A stretch of 64,000 nt of DNA from contig NZ_CP011253.3 of assembly GCF_000972785.3 (NCBI RefSeq), positions 2,542,001-2,606,000 on the forward strand, read 5' to 3'. The translations under genes and the position numbers were made by a program. The notes beneath the pieces were generated by a model. That model was not told where the DNA came from. It saw only the letters and a list, made by a program, of their open reading frames with translations, and searched no databases. The stretch's first letter is position 1; each line of letters begins with the position of its first letter. Below, piece after piece: positions 43,616 to 50,991 of the stretch. The stretch comes from Pandoraea oxalativorans (lineage in GTDB: Bacteria > Pseudomonadota > Gammaproteobacteria > Burkholderiales > Burkholderiaceae).

Positions 43616-46600
43616 TTACTGGCTGGCGTTATCGTCATTCGCGTTGTCATCACTAGGGTCGCCATGCGTCGGCATGGCCGTGTTCCCTTCGCGACGGGCC
43701 TTGCGACGCACCAGTCGCGTGTGTACGCCTGCGAAGACCAGCGGCACGAAGAAGAGCGTCGAGACCGTCGCGAACATCAGCCCGCCGATCACGGCGCGCC
43801 CGAGCGGCGCGTTCTGTTCTGCGCCTTCGCCCAGACCGAGCGCCATCGGCACCATGCCGATGATCATCGCGAGCGCCGTCATCAGCACCGGACGAATCCG
43901 GCTCGCTCCGGCTTCGAGCGCCGCCTTGAGCGGCGCCATGCCCGATTCCGTCCGTTGCCGCGCGAACGCCACCACGAGAATACTGTTGGCGGTCGCGACC
44001 CCCATGGTCATGATGGCCCCCGTGAGCGCGGGCACCGACAGGCGCGTGCCGGTGAAAAACAGCATCCAGACGATGCCGGCCAGCGCGGCGGGCAGGGCGC
44101 TCACAATGATGAGCGGATCGACCCACGACTGGAAATCCACCACGATAAGCAGGTAGACGAGCACGATGGCCATGGCCACACCGATACCCAGCCCCATGTA
44201 CGAGCTTTGCATCGTGCTGACCTGACCGCGCACCACGATCTGGCTGCCGCGTGGCAGATCCTTGCGAGCTTGTGCGACGAGTTTGTCGATATCGTTCGCC
44301 ACGCTGCCCAGATCCCGGCCTTCCACGCTCACGTAGAGGTCGATGACCGGACGAATGTTGTAGTGGCTGACCACGGCGAATTGCTGCGTCGGCTCCACCT
44401 TCACGAAGTTGGCGAGCAACTGCGGCTGGCCGTTGTTGCCCGTGCCCGCCACCGGCAGGCGCAACAGATCGTCGATGGAACTGATACGGTACTGCGGTGA
44501 TTGCACCGAGAGGCTGTACTCCACGCCGTTCTGTTCGTTGAACCAGAAGCCGGGCGACGTTTGCGAGCTGCCCGAGAGCGAAATCAGCACGTTCTGTGCG
44601 ACGGCATTGGCGTTGAGATTCAACTGCTGCAGGCGCGTGCGGTCCATATTCAGGTGGATCGTCGGTGCGTTGACCCGTTGCTGAATATGGGTGTCGACCG
44701 TGCCCGGCACCTGACGCACCTGCTTGAGCAGCCTGGTCGCGACATCGAAGTTCGCCCGTTGCTGATTGCCGCTGATCTGGATGTCGATGGCGGCGGGCAG
44801 ACCGAAGTTGAGAATCTGCGTGACGATGTCCGCCGGTTGAAAGAAGAACTCCACGCCGGGGAAGCGCTGCGGCAGCAAGGCGCGCAGTTTGGCGATGTAC
44901 TCCGCGCTCGGACGATGCTCGGGCGTGAGCGCAATCTGGATCTCACCGTCGAGCGTACCGATCGTCCCCGCGTTGCTGTAAGAGAGGTTGATGCCGCTGT
45001 ACGGCAGACCCAGGTTGTCGAGGATCGTTTCGAGTTCGTTGGCGGGCACGACCTCGCGCACGACCTTCTCGACCTGATCGGCCAGACGCGCGGTTTCTTC
45101 GATGCGTGTGCCCGTCGGTGCGCGCATGTGCATGCGAATGTTGCCCGCGTCGACCGACGGGAAGAAGTCGGCCCCCAATGCGAACACCAGTCCCATCGAC
45201 AGCACGCAGAACGCCAGGAAGCCCGTGGCGAAGACACGGCGGCGCACCAGCAGGGTGGACAGCACGACGATGTACGCCGCGCGCATACGCTCGAAGCTGG
45301 CGTCGAAGCGCAGGTAGATGCGGCGGAAAACGCCGGGCGTCGCGTTCGGATCCGTGGGGTGCGCGTGCCCCATGAGCAGCATGGCGAGCGTGGGCACCAG
45401 CGTACGCGAGAGCACATACGACGCGAGCATCGCGAACACCACCGCCTCGGCCAGCGGCACGAACAGGTAGCGCGCCACGCCTGTCAGGAAGAACATCGGC
45501 ACGAAGACGATACAGATACACAGCGTCGAGACCAGTGCCGGGACCGCGATCTCCCCGGCGCCATCGAGAATCGCCTGATGTAGTGGGGTCCCCATGTGGA
45601 GGTGTCGCTCGATGTTCTCGATGGTGACGGTCGCATCGTCGACCAGAATCCCCACCGCGAGCGCCAGCCCGCCCAGCGTCATGATGTTGATGGTCTGCCC
45701 GAGCGCATGGAGCGCGAGCAGCGACGAGAGGATCGAGAGCGGAATCGAGATGGCGATGATGCAGGTGCTGCGCCAGTTGCCGAGGAACAGCAGGATCATG
45801 GCCGCTGTGAGGGCGGCGGCGATCAGCGCTTCGTGAATCACACCTTGCACGGCGGCCTTCACGAAGACCGACTGGTCGAACAAGGCCGAGACGTGCAGGT
45901 CTGCGGGCAGGGCGGCGCGGGCCTCGGGCAGCAGCGCCTTCATGGCGTCGACGACGGACAGCGTAGACGCATCGCCCGTCTTCATGATCGACATCAGCAC
46001 GCCACGCTGACCGTTTTGCCGCACGATGTTCGTCTGTGGCGAGAAGCCCGTGCGCACGTGGGCCACTTCACGCAGATAGGTGGTCGCCCCATTCACGGTG
46101 CGTACCGGAATATTGTTTAGGCCCTCGACGCTCGGCGGCGAGCCGTTCATGTCGACGGTGTATTCGCGAGGGCCGATCTTCGCTGTACCGGTCGGCAGGA
46201 TCAGGTTCTGTGCGTTGACGGCCGCGACCACGTCCTGCGCCGTCAGGCCCTTCGCGAGCAGGGCGCGCGAGTCGATGTCCACCGAGATCAGTCGCGTCTT
46301 GCCCCCATACGGATACGGTACGGCGGCACCGGGAATCGTCACCAGTTGTGGGCGCAGGAAGTTCAGTGCCGTGTCGTTAAGCGCCGGTTCCGACAGGCTG
46401 GGGCTCGACAGGCCCAACTGCATCACTGGAATCGACGAAGCCGAATAACTGATGACGAGCGGTGGCGTCGCGCCGGGCGGCATCTGCTTGACCTGCGCCT
46501 GCTCGACCGCAACGACCTGTGCAATGGCCGTCTGAATATTGGCCGTCGGTTGCAGGAAGATCTTGATGATGCCGATGCCCGGCAGCGATTGCGACTCGAT

Positions 46601-46840
46601 GTGCTCGATGTTGTTGACGGTGGTCGTCAAGCCGCGCTCGTTGCCGGAGATCATCCGGTCGGCGATGTCCTGTGCGGACAGACCGTTATAGGTCCAGATG
46701 ATACTGATGACGGGGATGTTGATTTCCGGCAGCACGTCCACGGGCGTGCGCAACAGCGCGAGCGGCGTGGCGAGCAGGATCAGAATGGCCATCACGATGA
46801 ACGTGTATGGCCGTTTGAGCGCAACGTTGACAATCCACAT
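43616..46840 (-). CDS. RND multidrug efflux transporter, inner membrane subunit
   Basis: 1074 residues, 12 membrane segments and two large periplasmic loops in the usual RND order. The helix-4 segment GGLALAVGILVDDATVTIENIERHL carries the proton-relay aspartate pair, which is typical of the HAE-1 drug branch and differs from the CusA metal branch. Further RND marks are LRTPVDVLPEINIPVISIIWTYNGLS near the N-terminus and GAIMTMGVATANSILVVAFA late in the chain. It belongs to a subgroup of AcrB-like pumps often found with CusRS-type regulators. First gene of a five-gene operon. Substrates unknown; despite the metal-type regulators the transporter looks like an organic-compound pump. Confidence 0.93.
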   Translation of the reverse strand: MWIVNVALKRPYTFIVMAILILLATPLALLRTPVDVLPEINIPVISIIWTYNGLSAQDIADRMISGNERGLTTTVNNIEHIESQSLPGIGIIKIFLQPTANIQTAIAQVVAVEQAQVKQMPPGATPPLVISYSASSIPVMQLGLSSPSLSEPALNDTALNFLRPQLVTIPGAAVPYPYGGKTRLISVDIDSRALLAKGLTAQDVVAAVNAQNLILPTGTAKIGPREYTVDMNGSPPSVEGLNNIPVRTVNGATTYLREVAHVRTGFSPQTNIVRQNGQRGVLMSIMKTGDASTLSVVDAMKALLPEARAALPADLHVSALFDQSVFVKAAVQGVIHEALIAAALTAAMILLFLGNWRSTCIIAISIPLSILSSLLALHALGQTINIMTLGGLALAVGILVDDATVTIENIERHLHMGTPLHQAILDGAGEIAVPALVSTLCICIVFVPMFFLTGVARYLFVPLAEAVVFAMLASYVLSRTLVPTLAMLLMGHAHPTDPNATPGVFRRIYLRFDASFERMRAAYIVVLSTLLVRRRVFATGFLAFCVLSMGLVFALGADFFPSVDAGNIRMHMRAPTGTRIEETARLADQVEKVVREVVPANELETILDNLGLPYSGINLSYSNAGTIGTLDGEIQIALTPEHRPSAEYIAKLRALLPQRFPGVEFFFQPADIVTQILNFGLPAAIDIQISGNQQRANFDVATRLLKQVRQVPGTVDTHIQQRVNAPTIHLNMDRTRLQQLNLNANAVAQNVLISLSGSSQTSPGFWFNEQNGVEYSLSVQSPQYRISSIDDLLRLPVAGTGNNGQPQLLANFVKVEPTQQFAVVSHYNIRPVIDLYVSVEGRDLGSVANDIDKLVAQARKDLPRGSQIVVRGQVSTMQSSYMGLGIGVAMAIVLVYLLIVVDFQSWVDPLIIVSALPAALAGIVWMLFFTGTRLSVPALTGAIMTMGVATANSILVVAFARQRTESGMAPLKAALEAGASRIRPVLMTALAMIIGMVPMALGLGEGAEQNAPLGRAVIGGLMFATVSTLFFVPLVFAGVHTRLVRRKARREGNTAMPTHGDPSDDNANDDNASQ

Positions 46841-47189
46841 GATTCAGACGCGCTCGGGCGCAGTCACAGGCGTACGGACAAGGGCGGCGCCAACGACGCA
46901 CACGCGGGCGCGTCACCGGTACCGGAAGGAACGCCGCCATGGTATGGGCGCACCCCCAACGCCAAAATGGCGCGAATATGGCGAAATTGACAGAATTCGC
47001 GACATCGCCCGGAAACCCCCGTTGCACAAGGCCCGACACACCGCCATATCGATGAGAGTGGCATATTACGGCGTGTTGCGTTATAACGTTGTCACACTAA
47101 AAGTCGCCGTCCGATAGCCTGGGGTCCACCCGAGGACCGGGCGTTGGCGGCCGACAGCGTCAAGAACTCCAGTCCCACGCAGGCAAGCA
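46841..47189. other. Divergent promoter region, RND operon / DyP-encapsulin operon
   Basis: 349 bases with no gene. A 10-base palindrome CGTTATAACG lies at 47079-47088, in an AT-richer stretch that probably contains promoters for both sides. On the plus strand TTGCGT (47077-47082) could be a minus-35 element for the peroxidase-encapsulin operon. No clear CusR-type box was found. Confidence 0.5.
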
Positions 47190-48311
47190 ATGACCGAACG
47201 TCCGACGTCTCCTCCTCCCGAGCCGCAGCCGGTTTCCGGCAAAGTCACCCGAAGCGCTATCTTCCTCGTCGCCACGATTCGCGACGACGAGGCCGCGCAC
47301 GCCGCCGTGCGGGGCTGGTGTGCCGATGTGGCCGCGTATGTCCGATCCGTGGGCAAGCGTGTGCCGACCGGCAATCTGACCTGTGTGGCCGGTTTCAGCG
47401 ACAGCGCCTGGGACCGCCTGTTCGGCGATCCGCGCCCGGCCGAGCTGCATCCGTTCCGTGAATTCGGCGCGGGCAAGCGCCACGCCCCGGCCACGCCCGG
47501 CGATCTGCTGCTGCACATCCGTGCCGAACAGATGGACCTGTGCTTCGACCTCGCCACGCTCCTGCTGAACAAGCTGGGCGACGCGGTGAGCGTCGTCGAC
47601 GAAGTGCACGGCTTCCGCTATTTCGATATGCGCGCCATGATCGGCTTCGTCGACGGCACAGAAAACCCGGAAGGTCAGGAGGCGCTCGACTTCACCGTCA
47701 TGGGCGACGAAGACCCCGAGTTCGCTGGCGGCAGCTATGTGCTGGTGCAGAAGTACCTGCACGACATGACGGGCTGGAACGCGCTGCCGGTGGAAGTGCA
47801 GGAGCGCATCATCGGCCGCACCAAGTTCTCGGACGTGGAACTCGACGAGGACGTGAAGCCCAGTAATTCGCACAGCGCGCTGACCACGCTCGAAGTGGAT
47901 GGCAAGGAAGTGAAGATCCTGCGCGACAACATGCCGTTCGGTCGTCCCGGCTCGGGCGAGTTCGGCACGTTCTTCATTGGCTACGCGCGCTCGCCGTGGC
48001 CCATCGAGCAGATGCTCGAGAACATGTTCGTTGGCAAGCCGCCCGGTAATTACGACCGCTTGCTGGACTTCAGCACGGCGGTGACCGGCGGTTTGTTCTT
48101 CGTGCCGTCGGCCACGTTACTGGAAGCGCTCGCCGACCGTGCGCCGCAAGCGGCCGCCACCGAGTCCAGCCATGTCATCAAGACGTTGATCGACGCACAG
48201 CCTGCGGGCGTGCAAGTGTTCGACGCCGCTACTGCTTCTCATCAGGCGAGCCCCGCAGTTGCGGACGGCTCGCTGCAAATCGGATCGCTCAAAGGAGTTT
48301 CTCAGGCATGA
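47190..48311 (+). CDS. DyP-type heme peroxidase, encapsulin cargo
   Basis: 373 residues, class B dye-decolorising peroxidase. The GXXDG motif is GFVDGTENP with catalytic Asp155; His228 in SNSHSAL is the expected heme ligand and Arg245 in ILRDNMPFG the distal arginine. These positions agree closely with characterised DypB enzymes. After the enzyme ends near residue 315, a linker rich in Ala, Ser and Val leads to the C-terminal DGSLQIGSLKG, the cargo-loading peptide used to pack DyP inside encapsulin shells. It uses H2O2 to oxidise dyes, phenolics or lignin-like compounds; the in vivo substrate is unknown. Start ATG 47190. The stop overlaps the encapsulin start (ATGA at 48308-48311). Confidence 0.95.
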   Translation: MTERPTSPPPEPQPVSGKVTRSAIFLVATIRDDEAAHAAVRGWCADVAAYVRSVGKRVPTGNLTCVAGFSDSAWDRLFGDPRPAELHPFREFGAGKRHAPATPGDLLLHIRAEQMDLCFDLATLLLNKLGDAVSVVDEVHGFRYFDMRAMIGFVDGTENPEGQEALDFTVMGDEDPEFAGGSYVLVQKYLHDMTGWNALPVEVQERIIGRTKFSDVELDEDVKPSNSHSALTTLEVDGKEVKILRDNMPFGRPGSGEFGTFFIGYARSPWPIEQMLENMFVGKPPGNYDRLLDFSTAVTGGLFFVPSATLLEALADRAPQAAATESSHVIKTLIDAQPAGVQVFDAATASHQASPAVADGSLQIGSLKGVSQA

Positions 48312-49135
48312 ATAACCTGCATCGCGAACTGGCCCCCGTTTCGAGCGCCGCATGGGCGCAAATCGAAGAAGAAGTGGCCCGCACGTTCAAACGCACCGTT
48401 GCCGCGCGCCGCGTGGTCGACGTGAAAGGGCCGGGCGGTCTGGCGCTGTCTGGTGTCGGCACCGGCCATCAGACATCGATTGCATCGCCGTTCAAGGGCG
48501 TGGACGCCCGTCAACGTCAGGTGCTGCCGCTGGTGGTGCTGCGCGTGCCGTTCGAGTTGTCGCGCGAAGCGATTGACGATGTCGAGCGCGGCGCGAACGA
48601 TTCCGACTGGCAACCGGCGAAGGATGCCGCGATCAAGCTGGCCTATGCCGAAGACCGTGCGATTTTCGACGGCTATAAGGCGGCGCAGATCACTGGGGTG
48701 CGTGAAGGCACGTCGAACCCGGTGTTGCCGCTGCCCAAGGACATTGCGGACTACCCGACGGTGATCGCCAAGGCGCTGGAGCAATTGCGGCTTGAAGGCG
48801 TTGATGGCCCGTACAGCGTGCTGCTGGGCGCGGACGCTTATACGGCGGTGGCCGAGGCGAACGACCAGGGTTACCCGATTCTCGAACATATCGGTCACAT
48901 CGTGAGCGGCGAGATCATCTGGGCGCCGGCTATCGACGGTGGTGCCATCGTCTCGACGCGTGGCGGCGACTACGAGATGCACATCGGTCAGGACCTGTCG
49001 ATTGGCTATCTGGACCACAACGCCGAAACGGTGCGGTTGTATCTGGAAGAGACGTTTACGTTCCTGATGCTTACGGCTGAGGCGAGTGTGTCGGTCGCGC
49101 CGGGTGCGGCGGCTAAGGCGGCAAAGGGCAAGTAA
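48308..49135 (+). CDS. Encapsulin shell protein (family 1, linocin M18-like)
   Basis: 275 residues, the usual family 1 length. The start NNLHRELAPVSSAAWAQIEEEV and ARRVVDVKGPGG are the conserved encapsulin N-terminal region that forms the inner cargo-binding pocket; VLRVPFELSREAIDDVERG, SNPVLPLPKDIADYPTVIAKAL, PYSVLLGADAYT and MHIGQDLSIGYLDHNAETVRLYLEETFTFLM complete the HK97 phage-capsid fold. Sixty subunits should assemble a T=1 shell of roughly 20-25 nm around the DyP peroxidase encoded just upstream. AAAGGAG at 48291-48297, within the cargo peptide codons, is its ribosome-binding site. A terminator follows at 49157. Confidence 0.96.
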   Translation: MNNLHRELAPVSSAAWAQIEEEVARTFKRTVAARRVVDVKGPGGLALSGVGTGHQTSIASPFKGVDARQRQVLPLVVLRVPFELSREAIDDVERGANDSDWQPAKDAAIKLAYAEDRAIFDGYKAAQITGVREGTSNPVLPLPKDIADYPTVIAKALEQLRLEGVDGPYSVLLGADAYTAVAEANDQGYPILEHIGHIVSGEIIWAPAIDGGAIVSTRGGDYEMHIGQDLSIGYLDHNAETVRLYLEETFTFLMLTAEASVSVAPGAAAKAAKGK

Positions 49136-49156
49136 AGCCTGAAGTGGCGAAACGGG

Positions 49157-49196
49157 AAGGGCTGAGGACCGTGCGAGCGGTCTCCTCAGCCCTTTT
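49157..49196 (+). terminator. Rho-independent terminator of DyP-encapsulin operon
   Basis: AAGGGCTGAGGA (49157-49168) pairs with TCCTCAGCCCTT (49183-49194), 12 bp, with an inner ACCG/CGGT stem and trailing T residues. It lies 21 bases after the encapsulin stop. Confidence 0.88.
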
Positions 49197-49270
49197 CTGT
49201 TTACGGGGGTTCCCGATGCCGACGGCATACACATGCCCAAAGCGCTCCCTACGGCGATTGCGAGATTCTC

Positions 49271-49366
49271 ACCTAAATAGCAGGTAAAACACATTTACGC
49301 TATATTCAGCTATTTCGCATTTACGCGAATATCAGCTAAAATTCACATTACCTGCATATAAGGTAA
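49271..49366. promoter_or_regulatory. hipBA (module 2) operator-promoter region
   Basis: Two copies of ACCT-N7-AGGT: 49271-49285 and 49350-49364, the latter extended to TTACCT-N7-AGGTAA and ending 9 bases before the hipB start. Between them are two imperfect direct repeats beginning CATTTACGC and ending CAGCTA (49292-49313 and 49318-49339, 17 of 22 identical, 26 bases apart). The stretch is AT-rich. The likely binder is the HipB protein encoded next. Confidence 0.55.
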
Positions 49367-49373
49367 ATTTCTG

Positions 49374-49622
49374 ATGAACCAGCTCATTGCTTCGTCAACA
49401 CACCTCGGCGAAATCTTGCGGTCGGCCCGTCGCTCGGCGGGGATGACGCAGCTTGAGGCGGCTACGCGGCTGGGACTGAGTCAGAGTCGTCTGTCCGCGC
49501 TGGAGCTTGATCCGAAAATCATTTCGGTCGAGCAGTTACTGGCGCTATTGGGCCTTTACCGCCTTGACCTCGTCGTCCAGTCACGCGATGTTGCTCCTGT
49601 TTCTTCCAACACGGAGTGGTAA
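49374..49622 (+). CDS. hipB: HipB-type XRE-family antitoxin, module 2
   Basis: 82 residues, close to E. coli HipB in length. XRE helix-turn-helix: LGEILRSARRSAGMTQLEAATRLGLSQSRLSALELDPKIISVEQLLALLGLYRLDLVVQ. The C-terminal short tail (VSSNTEW) may carry the conserved Trp used by HipB. It should bind the dyads upstream and neutralise HipA, which starts three bases after its stop. Confidence 0.9.
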   Translation: MNQLIASSTHLGEILRSARRSAGMTQLEAATRLGLSQSRLSALELDPKIISVEQLLALLGLYRLDLVVQSRDVAPVSSNTEW

Positions 49623-49625
49623 TCG

Positions 49626-50963
49626 ATGGGGCGCAGGTCACATGCCCGGGCATTGTCCATCTGGGCGAATAATCAGCGTGTCGGCACGTGGCGTGTGCAG
49701 TCACGAAACCGGATGGCATTGCAGTACGACGACGCGTGGCGCGATTCTGCGGCAGGGCGTCCGCTTTCGCTCTCGTTGCCGTTCGGCATCGATTCGACAC
49801 CGCTGACCGGGGACCGGGTCGGTCACTACTTCGAGAATCTTCTACCGGATAGCGATGTCATCCGGCGTCGGCTCGCAGGGCGGTATGGCACGCCATCCAC
49901 CGATGGTTTCGATTTGCTTGAGGCTATCGGACGCGATTGTGTCGGTGCCATTCAGTTTCTTGGCGAAGACGACGTACCCGGCAATGTGCAAACCATTGAA
50001 GCGAGTCCCCTGTCCGAGGAAGCTGTCGCCGAGCATCTGCGCAAAGCCGCTGGCGATGCGTTGCCGGGGCGATATGCTCACGACGACTTGCGGCTTTCGA
50101 TCGCGGGGGCACAGGAAAAGACGGCCCTGCTGCATCACGAAGGGCGCTGGTGTATGCCGCATGGCGCCACGCCAACGACCCATATCCTGAAGTTGCCGAT
50201 AGGGCTCGTGGGCAACCGGCGGGCAGACCTGTCAACGTCCGTTGAGAACGAGTGGCTTTGCATGCAACTGTGCGCGGCGCTCGGTTTGCCGACGGCGGCG
50301 AGTGAGATGCTGACGTTCGGTGATCAGAAAGTGCTGTCGGTGACGCGCTTCGATCGTCAGATGCATTCCAGCGGTACGTGGATCATGCGCTTGCCGCAGG
50401 AGGACTTCTGCCAGGTATTCGGGCTGCCGCCCCATCTCAGGTATGAGGCAGACGGTGGCCCCGGCATTGCCGATCTGGCGGCCACCTTGCGCCAATCGCA
50501 GACATCGGACGATGACCTCGAAACGGTGTTTCGCACGCAGGTCGTGTTCTGGATGCTGGCGGCGACGGACGGTCACGCAAAGAACTTCAGCATCCACCTT
50601 TTGCCGGGCGGACGTTACCGTCTTGCCCCGCTCTATGATGTGCTGTCGATGTGGCCGATTATCGGCGACGGGCCGAATCAGGTGCCATGGCAACGTGCCA
50701 AGCTGGCGATGGCGGTGCCCGGAAAGCACCGGCACTATCGACTTCGCGAGATTCAGCGTCGGCACTTCGATGCAATGGCGGCGAAGTGTTATCTCGGCGC
50801 TGGCGCGGCATCGATCCTCGATGCGTTGCTCGCGAGCGTCCCGCGGGCTATTGCTGAAGTTGCGGGCAGACTACCCTCCGATTTCCCTGAACGCGTGGCG
50901 GAGCGCATTTTTTCGGGGTTGCAGCACGCCGCCGATCACTTGGCAGCGCCTGCATCCCCCTGA
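49626..50963 (+). CDS. hipA: HipA-family serine/threonine kinase (toxin), module 2
   Basis: 445 residues, E. coli HipA-like. N-terminal couple_hipA domain (ALSIWANNQRVGTWRVQSRNRMALQYDDAW; PLSLSLPFG; VGHYFENLLPDSDVIRRRL), then the kinase core DDLRLSIAGAQEKTALLHHEGRWCMPHGATPTTHILK, and catalytic ATDGHAKNFSIHLLPGGRYRLAPLYDVLS near residues 315-345. The SIAGAQEKTAL loop is the P-loop-like motif that holds the autophosphorylated serine in E. coli HipA. It inactivates translation by phosphorylating a tRNA synthetase, if it acts as the family prototype. All key elements look intact. It converges with the glycosyltransferase gene, 28 bases away. Confidence 0.92.
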   Translation: MGRRSHARALSIWANNQRVGTWRVQSRNRMALQYDDAWRDSAAGRPLSLSLPFGIDSTPLTGDRVGHYFENLLPDSDVIRRRLAGRYGTPSTDGFDLLEAIGRDCVGAIQFLGEDDVPGNVQTIEASPLSEEAVAEHLRKAAGDALPGRYAHDDLRLSIAGAQEKTALLHHEGRWCMPHGATPTTHILKLPIGLVGNRRADLSTSVENEWLCMQLCAALGLPTAASEMLTFGDQKVLSVTRFDRQMHSSGTWIMRLPQEDFCQVFGLPPHLRYEADGGPGIADLAATLRQSQTSDDDLETVFRTQVVFWMLAATDGHAKNFSIHLLPGGRYRLAPLYDVLSMWPIIGDGPNQVPWQRAKLAMAVPGKHRHYRLREIQRRHFDAMAAKCYLGAGAASILDALLASVPRAIAEVAGRLPSDFPERVAERIFSGLQHAADHLAAPASP

Positions 50964-50991
50964 TTGGCCTCGGTGTTGACCCGTATCCCGG

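Noticed and set aside
43325..44500. 391-residue plus-strand open frame across the RND adaptor/permease junction
   Set aside because: Antisense to two strongly supported RND genes; charged low-complexity product.
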